A DNA stretch of 64,000 nucleotides from NCBI RefSeq assembly GCF_003664005.1, contig NZ_RCCJ01000001.1:310001-374000 (forward strand), written 5' to 3'. Within the stretch, counting starts at the first letter, position 1, and each line of letters starts with the position of its first letter. Positions 34,736 to 43,387 of this stretch are shown in pieces. The position numbers and the translations under genes are program-made. The notes under the pieces were generated by a model. The model saw nothing but the letters and a program-made list of their open reading frames with translations, did not search any database and was not told where the DNA came from. Origin of the DNA: Hydrogenivirga caldilitoris. Its GTDB lineage: Bacteria; Aquificota; Aquificia; Aquificales; Aquificaceae.

Positions 34736-36393
34736 CAGCCTACCACCCTCTTTACCTCTTCGGGAGTAGTTATACCCTTCAAGACCTTAAGCAGCCCGTC
34801 CTCCTTTAAAGTTCTCATACCCTTCTCCTTAGCCCTCTGAAGTATGGCAAGGGGCGGGTATCCTCTAACTATCATGTCTCCTATCTCCTCGTCAATCTTG
34901 AGAAGCTCAACCACAGAAAGCCTCCCTAAGTATCCGGTTCCCCTGCAGTGTTCACAGCCTCTCCCTCTGTGGAGGGTGACCTCATCACCTTCTAAGTATT
35001 TATCAAGGGATTCTTCCGAAAAACCGAACCTCTTCAGCTCTTCCCTTGTGGTCCTGTATTCTTCTTTACAGAACATACATATCTTTCTTATAAGCCTCTG
35101 GGCAGATATGGCGAGCACTCCGGAGGCTACCATGTACTCCTTGACCTTCAGGTCTATGAGCCTGGGTATGGTGCTTACGGCGTCGTTTGTGTGGAGGGTT
35201 GACAGAACAAGATGTCCTGTTATAGCAGCCCTGACTGCCATCTCAGCTGTCTCTTCATCCCTTATCTCACCTATCAGTATCACGTCCGGGTCCTGCCTGA
35301 GAAAGTGCCTGACAGCCCTTGCGAAGGTGTAACCCGCCTTCTCGTTCACCTGAGTCTGTTTTATGAATGGGAACCTGTACTCTATCGGGTCTTCAACGGT
35401 GAGTATATTCTTTCTCAGAGAATTTATCCTCCTGAGAGAAGCATAGAGTGTGGTTGTTTTACCCGAACCTGTGGGACCGGTAACCAGTATCATACCGTAG
35501 GGTTTTGATATGACCTCCTCAAACTCCTGGAGTATATCCTCCTCAAAGCCAAGATTCCTTAGGTTGAAGAGGGAGAGATTCTTGGGGAGGAGCCTCATGA
35601 CCACGTTTTCCCCGTAGGCTGTTGGGAGGGTTGATGACCTTACATCGTAGCTCTCACCTAAAAAGGTGTAGGAGAAACCTCCGTCCTGAGGCAGACGTTG
35701 CTCGGATATGTCCATGCCGCTCATGATTTTCACCCTTGAAACTATGGAGGGGTGTATGTCTCTCGGAAGGGAGAAGTAATGGTGGAGGACACCGTCTATC
35801 CTGTAAAAAACGTGGGATGCTGAGGTTTCGGGAGATATGTGAACGTCCGTTGCCCTCTCAATAATTCCCTCATTGAGTATCAGGTCAACGAGTTTAGGTA
35901 TATCTGCTTCGCCCGCTGAGGCTTTCTTAATGATATCCTCTATCTGCTCCTCAAGAGGTTTTTCAAGCTGCTCGTAGTAAATTTCAATACTTCTGAGTAT
36001 GCTTTCCTTGTCAGAAACGTATATCTCAACATCAAGACCGGTCCTTCTCCTAACAAGGTCAACGATGTTAACGTTGAAGGGGTCTGATACTGCAAGTTTT
36101 AACTTCCTTTCCTCCACTGAAAGGGGAAGAACCTCCAGTTGCTTTGCGGTCAGCCTGTCTATTAGCTTCAGAGCTTCTAAGGAGGGAGAGTATAAGGAGA
36201 GGTCTATAAACTCCTTCCCAGCCTGATAGGCTATTGCCTGGGCGAGCTCGGAGGGTGAAACGAAGGACAGGTCAATCAGGATGTTTCCAAGACTCTTTCC
36301 GTTTAATTTCTGAACATCAAGGGCAACTTCAAGCTGGTCACCCGTCAGATATCCCAGCTCCTCTAAAAGCTCTCCAAGCCTTTTACGCGCCAT
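34735..36393 (-). CDS. Pilus assembly ATPase (PilB/GspE/MshE) with MshEN c-di-GMP-binding domain
   Basis: This 552-aa protein starts with two 24-residue MshEN motifs separated by five residues: RLGELLEELGY...ALDVQ and SLGNILIDLSF...AIAYQ. This pattern binds c-di-GMP in Vibrio MshE. The ATPase core has Walker A GPTGSGKTTTLYASL, Walker B ILIGEIRDEETAEMA, a His box GHLVLSTLHTND, and a zinc-binding tetracysteine (CMFC...CEHC). It should power pilus extension and respond to c-di-GMP. The small ORF at 36401-36511 lies directly upstream. Confidence 0.93.
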   Translation of the reverse strand: MARKRLGELLEELGYLTGDQLEVALDVQKLNGKSLGNILIDLSFVSPSELAQAIAYQAGKEFIDLSLYSPSLEALKLIDRLTAKQLEVLPLSVEERKLKLAVSDPFNVNIVDLVRRRTGLDVEIYVSDKESILRSIEIYYEQLEKPLEEQIEDIIKKASAGEADIPKLVDLILNEGIIERATDVHISPETSASHVFYRIDGVLHHYFSLPRDIHPSIVSRVKIMSGMDISEQRLPQDGGFSYTFLGESYDVRSSTLPTAYGENVVMRLLPKNLSLFNLRNLGFEEDILQEFEEVISKPYGMILVTGPTGSGKTTTLYASLRRINSLRKNILTVEDPIEYRFPFIKQTQVNEKAGYTFARAVRHFLRQDPDVILIGEIRDEETAEMAVRAAITGHLVLSTLHTNDAVSTIPRLIDLKVKEYMVASGVLAISAQRLIRKICMFCKEEYRTTREELKRFGFSEESLDKYLEGDEVTLHRGRGCEHCRGTGYLGRLSVVELLKIDEEIGDMIVRGYPPLAILQRAKEKGMRTLKEDGLLKVLKGITTPEEVKRVVG

Positions 36394-36400
36394 TGGCTAC

Positions 36401-36511
36401 CTATCTTAGAATATGTTTCCTCTGAGGATATAAAGCTATAAACCCGACTATAAAGATACCCATAATAAAGGTAACTAAGCTGGATATGGACACAAGAAAG
36501 TCAAAACTCAT
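36401..36511 (-). CDS. 36-residue single-pass membrane protein upstream of the pilus ATPase
   Basis: ATG 36511 follows AGGAGG by 7 bases. The frame begins MSFDFLVSISSL, has one hydrophobic helix of about 20 residues, ends with a basic tail (YPQRKHILR) and stops at TAG seven bases before the ATPase ATG. The strong ribosome site, clean topology and operon position support a real gene. The helix plus Y-P-Q-R-K tail loosely recalls CcoQ of cbb3 oxidase, but the context is pilus assembly. Function not recognised; it may be an MshF-like or regulatory micropeptide. Confidence 0.65.
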   Translation of the reverse strand: MSFDFLVSISSLVTFIMGIFIVGFIALYPQRKHILR

Positions 36512-36553
36512 ATGCAAGCCTCCTGAATGTATAAAAATCGTATATTTTTCCCA

Positions 36554-37150
36554 TCACTTAAACTTGAAGTACAGGGTAGTAGTGCCCTCAGTGGAAGTGT
36601 AGTCATTTTCCGACCTTATCCATCCCGAATTGAAGAGCCCATCGTCATACTTTAGGTCAACATCCCGGGCTATGTCCGTTGGAATCCCCTGAAAACCTAT
36701 CCAGTGGTAGGTAAGCCCCTGAAAGGTTATGTAACCAACGGCAATGGGACCTCCAAAGGTATGGGTTGGGTTCTCCCTGCCTATTCCGGCTATGAACTCG
36801 CCAAGCCTGAGATGCTGCCACACCTTGCACTCTTCCGTATTCGTGGCGTCCGTACACTTGAAATCTAAGATTCCTAAGTTCGCGGTCTCTATCTTACCGT
36901 CCCCGTCTCCGTTGAAGAGCGTATCCACTCCCCACCTCTGGGAAACCTTATCGTCGTCCCCTGGTAGCTTTCCGTACCTGTCGTAGTATGAGTAGAAAAC
37001 AGCGACAAGCTCAAGGTAAGTCCTGTGAACACCCTTAATTTGCGCGTTCCTTATAAGCTCCTGCCCCTTGAGTATGAAACCCAGGAGTATCCCTATGATT
37101 ATCAGAACTATGGCAAGCTCTATAAGGGTAAAGCCTTTTGATCTACTCAT
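36554..37150 (-). CDS. Type IV pilin-like protein (MSHA type)
   Basis: This 198-aa protein has the prepilin start KG|FTLIELAIVLIIIGILLGFILKG, with Glu5 of the mature form, for cleavage by PilD. The helix continues into GQELIRNAQIKGVHR. A Gly/Asp-rich loop FNGDGDGKIE resembles a calcium-binding loop. Two Cys (CTDATNTEEC) could form a disulfide. It is larger than most major pilins. It shares the GQ(E/D)LIxNAxxK and GK(L/F)PGD features with the pilin at 38904 and overlaps the ligase gene. Confidence 0.85.
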   Translation of the reverse strand: MSRSKGFTLIELAIVLIIIGILLGFILKGQELIRNAQIKGVHRTYLELVAVFYSYYDRYGKLPGDDDKVSQRWGVDTLFNGDGDGKIETANLGILDFKCTDATNTEECKVWQHLRLGEFIAGIGRENPTHTFGGPIAVGYITFQGLTYHWIGFQGIPTDIARDVDLKYDDGLFNSGWIRSENDYTSTEGTTTLYFKFK

Positions 37151-38900
37151 TTCTCTTACCTCTGTAATAATCTACCATTACCTTTACCGCCTTTGCCACA
37201 ATCGTACTCTTAACTTCCTTTAGCTCAATGTAATTTGGATACAATCTCAATCCCTCCTCTACTACCTTCATAGATTCGTCCATAAGAGTAAGATTTTTAT
37301 TCCTTTCCCCAAGGAAAGAAAGCGCCAGCGCTTCAAGATAGAACACTTCCTTTAAGGGTCTTCTGATTTTCTCTTTCTCTGCCCAGAGAATAAAACTCTC
37401 TACCGCGTGGGTGCCCTTCTCTTTCAAAGCAACTTTTACCTTCTCTATCCAGTAAATAGCGTTAGCCCAGTTCTTTAAATAGGTATTCTTTCTTGCCCCT
37501 TCTATTAGCTCAGGACGGAATTTACCCTTTTCGGCTTCTACGGTAAAGAGGGTCATTCTCATATAGTCCACAAAGGTCTTGGAGAACCAGAATATACCAA
37601 TTAAAAGAAGAACCGTTGCCACAGCAACCGCAGATACCCTGGTCTTAGAGCCAATCTTCAATTCCTTCACGGTGCAACCGTGGGAGCTTATAAAAGAGAG
37701 CAGGACGATAAAGGTAAAGTAATGAACAACGGAAAGTTCCATGGGATACTCAACAAGAGCGTGAACTAAAAAGGGCATGAGGAGAGACGCATAGAGTCCA
37801 CCTTTCTGAATGCCTAAGCTCAAAATTTTTCTGAAAAAAGAGATGAAAACTAAAGAGAAGCCCAGCAGTCCCATGACTCCGCTCTGGACAGCTATAAAGG
37901 CTATCTCGTTGTGAGGGTGGCTGACAAACCCGCCCACATACTTGGAGTATTCCTTTTCCTTCTCTATTACCTTCGCCTGATAATACATGTATAGACTTTC
38001 AAAGTTTCCAAACCCGTGACCGAAAAGAGGTTTTTCTTTGAACATCTCCCAGGAGGTCTTCAACATAAGCACTCTCTGGGCGTTAGAAGACTCTCTCTGA
38101 AGTAAAGCCTTCTCATAGTCTTTCGAACCCCCGTAAAGAACTATCCCTAAAACCGCTCCTGTTAAAACCACCAAAGCCCAAAGAGCCAGCCTGTTTAGGA
38201 ACACTCTATAAATTCTGTACCTCGCAAGAAGCATCAAAAAAGCCCCGAAAATGAAACCCAGCCAAGCCGCTCTTGAGTTGGCAAAGACAAGGTTCATGGA
38301 GAGGGAAAACCCTATCACAAAGAGCGAACCTCGGAGAAATCTTCCCAAGGACGGTAATGTTATAAGATACAGAGAAACAAGCAAACCAAGAGCTACAAAG
38401 GTTCCAAAGAGGTTTTTCTGCTGGAAGACTCCCCACACTATACCCTCCTGAAACACAGGTGTTATAGGCAGGAATCTGAAGAACTCAGAAATCTGGAAGA
38501 GACCTATTACCGATTCGATTCCGGCAGATAAGAAAATTAGGAAAAGTATTCTGTCCTTTAGGGATTTATTCAATCCGAATTGATGGAGAGCTATCCATAT
38601 GAAGAATATGGCAAAGGTGTGGACGGACTGTATCAGGAAGAGTTCCTTGTTAAGGAGAGGATTAAACAGTATTGAGGATATGGAGAGAAGTATAAAAAGA
38701 AGGAACGGAATCCTACCGTCCGGGAGCGTTAGCCTTCCGGATTTTAAAACACTTAAAAGGGCAAGCCATAAGATAACGAGTATAAGTATCCAGATGAAGT
38801 ACTCACGGGGATGGAGGATAGTTCCTCCGAGGTTGGGAAGGAACAGGTGGACAAAGAGTATGTATATAAAGGAAAGGGGCAGGAGAAGGAACAGCCCCAT
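37143..38900 (-). CDS. Wzy/O-antigen-ligase family membrane protein, probable pilin O-oligosaccharyltransferase
   Basis: This 585-aa protein has about 11-12 membrane helices in residues 1-430. The large periplasmic loop contains GHGFGNFESLY and SHPHNEIAFIAVQSG, the HNE-type motif of Wzy_C enzymes (WaaL, PglL, TfpO). A C-terminal soluble TPR-like tail follows (EAEKGKFRPELIEGARKN onwards). It lies between two pilin genes and overlaps one, which favours pilin glycosylation over lipopolysaccharide ligation. The glycan is unknown. Confidence 0.82.
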   Translation of the reverse strand: MGLFLLLPLSFIYILFVHLFLPNLGGTILHPREYFIWILILVILWLALLSVLKSGRLTLPDGRIPFLLFILLSISSILFNPLLNKELFLIQSVHTFAIFFIWIALHQFGLNKSLKDRILFLIFLSAGIESVIGLFQISEFFRFLPITPVFQEGIVWGVFQQKNLFGTFVALGLLVSLYLITLPSLGRFLRGSLFVIGFSLSMNLVFANSRAAWLGFIFGAFLMLLARYRIYRVFLNRLALWALVVLTGAVLGIVLYGGSKDYEKALLQRESSNAQRVLMLKTSWEMFKEKPLFGHGFGNFESLYMYYQAKVIEKEKEYSKYVGGFVSHPHNEIAFIAVQSGVMGLLGFSLVFISFFRKILSLGIQKGGLYASLLMPFLVHALVEYPMELSVVHYFTFIVLLSFISSHGCTVKELKIGSKTRVSAVAVATVLLLIGIFWFSKTFVDYMRMTLFTVEAEKGKFRPELIEGARKNTYLKNWANAIYWIEKVKVALKEKGTHAVESFILWAEKEKIRRPLKEVFYLEALALSFLGERNKNLTLMDESMKVVEEGLRLYPNYIELKEVKSTIVAKAVKVMVDYYRGKRNE

Positions 38901-38903
38901 ACA

Positions 38904-39503
38904 TTAAGGTTTGCGGTCAAAGTAGTAGAGGGCACCTTTAGTAGTTGAGGTCCAATCTCCTGAAGTTGCAGCGGTAGCACTGGTTATAATGCCGCTGCCG
39001 CTATTTGCAGTCCCCCCACTTAGAGCTCTAACAACACCCGCTGTAGCACTGACCTCTCCATCAAAGGCTATGTCAAGGTTTCTGAGATAGTCTGCGTACG
39101 TTTCATCACCAGTTACAGTACCGCAATTGCTATCTCCACAAACCGCAATAACGTTCCTGTTGCTCGTGTCACTACCAGGATATATGTAGAACGTATAAGA
39201 GCCGAGCTGAACGGTGTTGCTTGTAGGAGCTTGTGCGAGATTGGTCCAGCAGGAATCACTACCACCTTTGGGGTCACTATCTATTATTCCGTCATTATTA
39301 CTATCTCCAGGAAACTTACCTTTCCTGTCAAAGCATGTCCACAGCGCAACTTCCCACTTTCTTACCTCATTCACTAGCTTCTTCATTCTCGCGTTCTGTA
39401 TAAGGTCCTGACCCTTTAGGACCATTCCGATGATTATCCCGATTATGACGAGAACTATGGCAAGCTCTATAAGGGTGAAACCCCTTTCCCTTCTCATGTC
39501 CAT
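38904..39503 (-). CDS. Type IV pilin-like protein, probable major pilin
   Basis: This 199-aa protein has the prepilin motif RERG|FTLIELAIVLVIIGIIIGMVLKG. The mature N-terminal helix is followed by GQDLIQNARMKK. GDSNNDGIIDSD is a dockerin-like calcium loop. Several Cys (CFD, CWT, CGDSNC) suggest disulfides. Ser/Thr/Gly-rich stretches near the C-terminus are plausible glycosylation sites. Strong AGGAGG before ATG 39503. It is first in the minus-strand half of the pilus locus, divergent from the MshI-like gene, with 80 bases between the two start codons. Confidence 0.87.
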   Translation of the reverse strand: MDMRRERGFTLIELAIVLVIIGIIIGMVLKGQDLIQNARMKKLVNEVRKWEVALWTCFDRKGKFPGDSNNDGIIDSDPKGGSDSCWTNLAQAPTSNTVQLGSYTFYIYPGSDTSNRNVIAVCGDSNCGTVTGDETYADYLRNLDIAFDGEVSATAGVVRALSGGTANSGSGIITSATAATSGDWTSTTKGALYYFDRKP

Positions 39504-39583
39504 ACCTCCTATTTCAGCTTCGTACTGGATATTATCGGATAGTCCGTTATTTATTTCAAGGAGATTATAATCCTTTGTTAAGG

Positions 39584-40945
39584 ATGGGGAAGGTAGCGAG
39601 CTTTTTGATTTCGGGGACTTACCAGAGGGTTGCGGTTCTCAAAGGGAAAGCTGGTAAGTTCAAGGTTGAGCTTGTTGATAAAGGTCCGTCCCTTTTGGAG
39701 GAACACGCAGATAAGGAGATGTTCCTCTCCGTTCTTTACCCGGAGCTTGTATCCGAAACTGTAGAGATACCCCCCGTCGGGGATGAAGATACAAAGCTTG
39801 TTCTTATAAAGAAACAGCTCCTTGAACGTGGAGGCATATCTGATGACCTCTTCCTGGTTTACAGGGAAGTTGAAAGCACACCCCAGAAGAAAGTCCTCAA
39901 GGTTTTTGCCATACCAAAAACTGTTGTTATTGAGGGGGGTTTGCTCTCCGAAGAAACGTTAAAGGAATCTCAATTCTTCACCGTATGTCAGTTTTCCCTT
40001 TCTGGCGTATCAAAGCTAATTTCTCCTGAGCTCTCTATTTTCCATGTTTTCTCCGATGGGGAAACACTCACCATGACCGTAAGCTCAGGAGATGATGTTC
40101 TCTATACGAGGTCGGTGAGTATCCCTCCCTACGCAAGGGAGTTAGGTTTTGAGGATTTTGTCCATGAGAATGTGAACATGACCTACATGTTCGTTGCCCA
40201 GAGGAGTGGCATACCTGTTGACCTTCTCCTGTTGAGTGGAAACCTTGTGGAATCCGAAGAGCTTACGCGCACCCTTGCGGAGGTTGTTGGCTCTGGTATA
40301 GCGACTCCGCTTCCTACAGGCACGTTCAGTGGGATAGACGGAAAGACCTTCAACGAGTTCCTCCCCTGTTTCGGCACGCTCCATCTTAATGGGAGTTACG
40401 ATTTCTCACCTGAAGAGATAAAGGAGAGGAGATGGTTTAAGAGGCTGGTGGGTGGAGCCGTGCTCTTTCTGACACTGCTGTTTGTGTCATTCTTGCCGCT
40501 CTTTGGAATGAGGCTTTATGAGATTTCCCTGACTTCTAAGAGCATCAGCGATGTAACACACCTCCTGAAAACCCAGACCAGCGGAATATTGAAGGACCCC
40601 ATCTTAGAGAGAGATACCTTCAATTACTATCTAAACTACCTTAACACCCTTGACAAAGTAAGAGCGGGAAATCCCCTGACTCTTCTAAAGGATATGGAAG
40701 GATTGCTCAGACTGGTAGATGCAAAAACTTACGCCTTGGGCAGGCAGAAGGATACCTTAACCCTATATATGGAGTTTGAAAAGCGCTTCCCTAAACTGAT
40801 TGACATGACCCTTTACAGGGAAGAGCTCATTAAGGAGCTTGAGGCGCTGAAGGCTAAAGGATACAGTTACAGGGTGGAGTCGGAGGTCAAGGACCTTAAA
40901 GAGAGCCGACTTTCCATGAAACTGAGGGTGGAGAAGAAACTATGA
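39584..40945 (+). CDS. Bitopic pilus assembly protein, GspL/MshI-like (PilM-PilN type fusion)
   Basis: About 453 aa. A cytoplasmic actin-like N-terminal part (about 1-285) is followed by a single helix (LVGGAVLFLTLLFVSFLPLFG) and a periplasmic part with coiled coil, the layout of GspL and MshI. It links the cytoplasmic ATPase to the periplasmic alignment complex. I start at ATG 39584; TTG 39575 would add three residues. A TATAAT at 39566-39571 suggests transcription starting close to the ATG. It overlaps the next gene in ATGA. Confidence 0.75.
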   Translation: MGKVASFLISGTYQRVAVLKGKAGKFKVELVDKGPSLLEEHADKEMFLSVLYPELVSETVEIPPVGDEDTKLVLIKKQLLERGGISDDLFLVYREVESTPQKKVLKVFAIPKTVVIEGGLLSEETLKESQFFTVCQFSLSGVSKLISPELSIFHVFSDGETLTMTVSSGDDVLYTRSVSIPPYARELGFEDFVHENVNMTYMFVAQRSGIPVDLLLLSGNLVESEELTRTLAEVVGSGIATPLPTGTFSGIDGKTFNEFLPCFGTLHLNGSYDFSPEEIKERRWFKRLVGGAVLFLTLLFVSFLPLFGMRLYEISLTSKSISDVTHLLKTQTSGILKDPILERDTFNYYLNYLNTLDKVRAGNPLTLLKDMEGLLRLVDAKTYALGRQKDTLTLYMEFEKRFPKLIDMTLYREELIKELEALKAKGYSYRVESEVKDLKESRLSMKLRVEKKL

Positions 40946-41430
40946 GGCTGAGGTACGTTCTTTACATAATGCTCCTCCTTCTTCTTTCCCTTCTCCTGTT
41001 CTTATATATGAAGTTAGGCGATACGAAGGCTCGCCTTGAAAGCAGAGAGAGGGAGCTTATGAAGCTGAAAGCAGAGCTAAGTATAAGGAAGGCTAATATT
41101 GAAGAGTTTAAAAGGAGGATAAGAGAGGAAGGGATAAAACCCCTCTCAGAGAGGGAAGCCCTTGACAGGCTCTTCAACTTCCTTGATAGCTTAAAGGGGT
41201 CGTACGATATGAAGGTTACCAGGGACATAAGAAAGGAGGGAAGTGTGTGGGTAGTTGACGTTAAGCTCAGTTTCAGACCTGTAAGCGGTGAGGAGATAGC
41301 CGATAGGTTAAGGAGTCTTTCGGGGGGTAGTTCTCCCCTTGTAGACCTCAAGGGTGTCCTTGTTCACACCCAGCCGGAACCGTATGTTGAGATAGAGGCT
41401 GTCCTCATGCAACCATTTTTTGGGAGTTAA
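40942..41430 (+). CDS. PilO/GspM/MshJ-like membrane protein
   Basis: This 162-aa protein has one N-terminal helix (YVLYIMLLLLLSLLLFLYM), a coiled coil about 27-65 and a small ferredoxin-like periplasmic domain. This is the standard layout of GspM, PilO and MshJ, which pair with the GspL-like protein. Sequence similarity is low, so the call rests on topology and gene order. Confidence 0.7.
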   Translation: MRLRYVLYIMLLLLLSLLLFLYMKLGDTKARLESRERELMKLKAELSIRKANIEEFKRRIREEGIKPLSEREALDRLFNFLDSLKGSYDMKVTRDIRKEGSVWVVDVKLSFRPVSGEEIADRLRSLSGGSSPLVDLKGVLVHTQPEPYVEIEAVLMQPFFGS

Positions 41431-41431
41431 T

Positions 41432-41878
41432 ATGAAGTTGACCAAGTATAAACTCATGCTTTTTCTGCCCGTGCCACTCAGTGCGATAGCAGGGTACTAC
41501 CTTGCCGGCATACTTGCTCTATTTATGGAAGCGAGTATAACTCCCAGAACCGATAAAGATTTTGCCCAACTTCCCGATTTTCAACTTATGAAGGTTGACT
41601 TTGACCCGGAGGTTGCTAATTTGCTGTCTTACATAAAGGTTAAGAGGATTAAAGAGGAAAAGATACCTCAGACGGTGGAGGCGCAGGCTGAACAACCTCC
41701 CCAGTATACCCTTAGCTTTACTTACGTTGGGGAGAAAAAGAAGTATGCGATAATCAACGATACGTTAGTAAAGGAAGGCGATATGCTTTCTATGGAGGAA
41801 AGGGTTGTAAAAATCACGAGAGAGGGTGTTCTTCTCTCGGGAAAGTGGGGTAAGAGATGGTTAAGAGTCTCGGAATAA
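41432..41878 (+). CDS. PilP/GspC/MshK-like periplasmic protein
   Basis: This 148-aa protein has one N-terminal helix (LMLFLPVPLSAIAGYYLAGILALF), a linker, and a C-terminal HR-type beta domain: YTLSFTYVGEKKKYAIINDTLVKEGDML...VVKITREGVLLSG. This is the pattern by which GspC, PilP and MshK connect to the secretin. ATG 41432 after GGGAG is preferred over an upstream TTG. It overlaps the secretin gene by 22 bases. Confidence 0.8.
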   Translation: MKLTKYKLMLFLPVPLSAIAGYYLAGILALFMEASITPRTDKDFAQLPDFQLMKVDFDPEVANLLSYIKVKRIKEEKIPQTVEAQAEQPPQYTLSFTYVGEKKKYAIINDTLVKEGDMLSMEERVVKITREGVLLSGKWGKRWLRVSE

Positions 41879-43386
41879 CTCTGGCACTTTTGTCGGTTCT
41901 TATGTTATCCTGCGCTCAGAAAGTGGAACCCAAGACCGAAGCGGTGGCGAAGGAGATAGACCAGAAGGAGAGAGAAATTAAAAGAGAGGCGATGATACCG
42001 TTGCCCCCTCCAAAGGCACCCCCGCCTGTAATTCCTTCAACCTACCAGGAGATAGACCCTTTTGAGGGAAAGACCTTCACCATGTCTGCGCTGTCAGCCC
42101 CTATCACAAAGGTTCTCTACGCGATAGCTGACGGTGCGGGTCTCAACCTCATACTTTCTCCAGAGGTTGACACCAAGAAAACAGTGACAGCAACCTTTGA
42201 CAGGGTTCCGATGAGGGAAGCTCTGAACATAATTATGGACATGACGGGTCTTTACTATGAGGTGAGGGGGAACGTCCTCTACGTGAAAGAGCTTATGACA
42301 AAAACCTTTAAGATTCCTTACATTCATACTACGACGAGCTTTACCAGCTCTCTTGGAGGGGATGTTCTCGGAGGAGCTCTGACCGCTGGGACTGTGGGTA
42401 CAACCACAACAACCACAGCAGGTGTAGGTGGAACGGGTCTCAGAGGGAACTTTGTCCTTGACTATAAAAATCCGGAGGGAGCCAACGACCTTTACAAACA
42501 GCTTGAAGAGAATATAAAAACTATGCTCTCTGAGAGGGGTAAATACGTTCTCAACAGGTTCACCGGAACGCTCATAGTTACAGATAACCGCAGAAACGTT
42601 GAAGAGATTGAAAGGTTTATAAAACAGTTCGTCAGGAAAATAGGAAGGCAGGTTCTTATAGAAGCTAAGATTGTGGAGATAGCCCTATCCGACACCTTCC
42701 AGTACGGGATAGACTGGGGTGCCTTCTTCAGAGACGTCTTTGGAACAGGTGCAAACCTCAGCCTTTCTCAGACCTTAGCTATACCTACGGGAGGCTACTT
42801 CAGTTTGAACGTTGTCTCTTCTGACTTTACAACCCTGCTCAACGCGCTCGCCACGTATGGAAAGGTTTACACCCTTTCAAACCCAAGGATAATGGTTTCC
42901 AACGCACAGACAGCCCTTATAGCTACAGGCGTAGTTACCCCCTTCTTTGAAAGGCAGGCTATTACATTTACAGGCACAACAACAACCCAGCTTCAGGAAA
43001 ATATCATAAGAACTAACGTTCTTGAAGGAGTCCTCTTAGGCGTTACTCCCTATATAGATGAGAACGGAGAGATAGTTATGAATATAATCCCTGTGTCAAC
43101 ACGCCTTGAGGGTACTAAGACCCTAGAGAACAACGGGCAAGTTCTTGCGGAAGCTCCGATACTTAATGTTAAGGAGACGGGCACGATAGTGAAAGTTAGA
43201 GACGGTGAGCTCGTGGTAATAGGCGGTTTGATAGGAGACGTGAAAAGCTTTCAGGAAAGAAAGGTACCGGGACTGGGGGACATACCTATAGTGGGATACC
43301 TATTCAAGAGCAGGAGCATAGTGAAAGAGAAGAGAGAGCTGATAATATTTCTGAGACCAAGGATAATTGATAGCGTAGAATTCTGA
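41857..43386 (+). CDS. Outer-membrane secretin (PilQ/GspD/MshL), lipoprotein
   Basis: This 509-aa protein has a lipobox ending LSC at residue 19, so it carries its own lipid anchor as MshL does. An N-terminal STN-like domain (MREALNIIMDMTGLYYEVRGNVLYV) and an N1 domain lead to the secretin barrel, with IEAKIVEIALSDTFQYGIDWG and the ending VVIGGLIGD...VPGLGDIPIVGYLFKS...LIIFLRPRI. It forms the pore through which the pilus passes. Confidence 0.93.
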   Translation: MVKSLGITLALLSVLMLSCAQKVEPKTEAVAKEIDQKEREIKREAMIPLPPPKAPPPVIPSTYQEIDPFEGKTFTMSALSAPITKVLYAIADGAGLNLILSPEVDTKKTVTATFDRVPMREALNIIMDMTGLYYEVRGNVLYVKELMTKTFKIPYIHTTTSFTSSLGGDVLGGALTAGTVGTTTTTTAGVGGTGLRGNFVLDYKNPEGANDLYKQLEENIKTMLSERGKYVLNRFTGTLIVTDNRRNVEEIERFIKQFVRKIGRQVLIEAKIVEIALSDTFQYGIDWGAFFRDVFGTGANLSLSQTLAIPTGGYFSLNVVSSDFTTLLNALATYGKVYTLSNPRIMVSNAQTALIATGVVTPFFERQAITFTGTTTTQLQENIIRTNVLEGVLLGVTPYIDENGEIVMNIIPVSTRLEGTKTLENNGQVLAEAPILNVKETGTIVKVRDGELVVIGGLIGDVKSFQERKVPGLGDIPIVGYLFKSRSIVKEKRELIIFLRPRIIDSVEF

Positions 43387-43387
43387 T

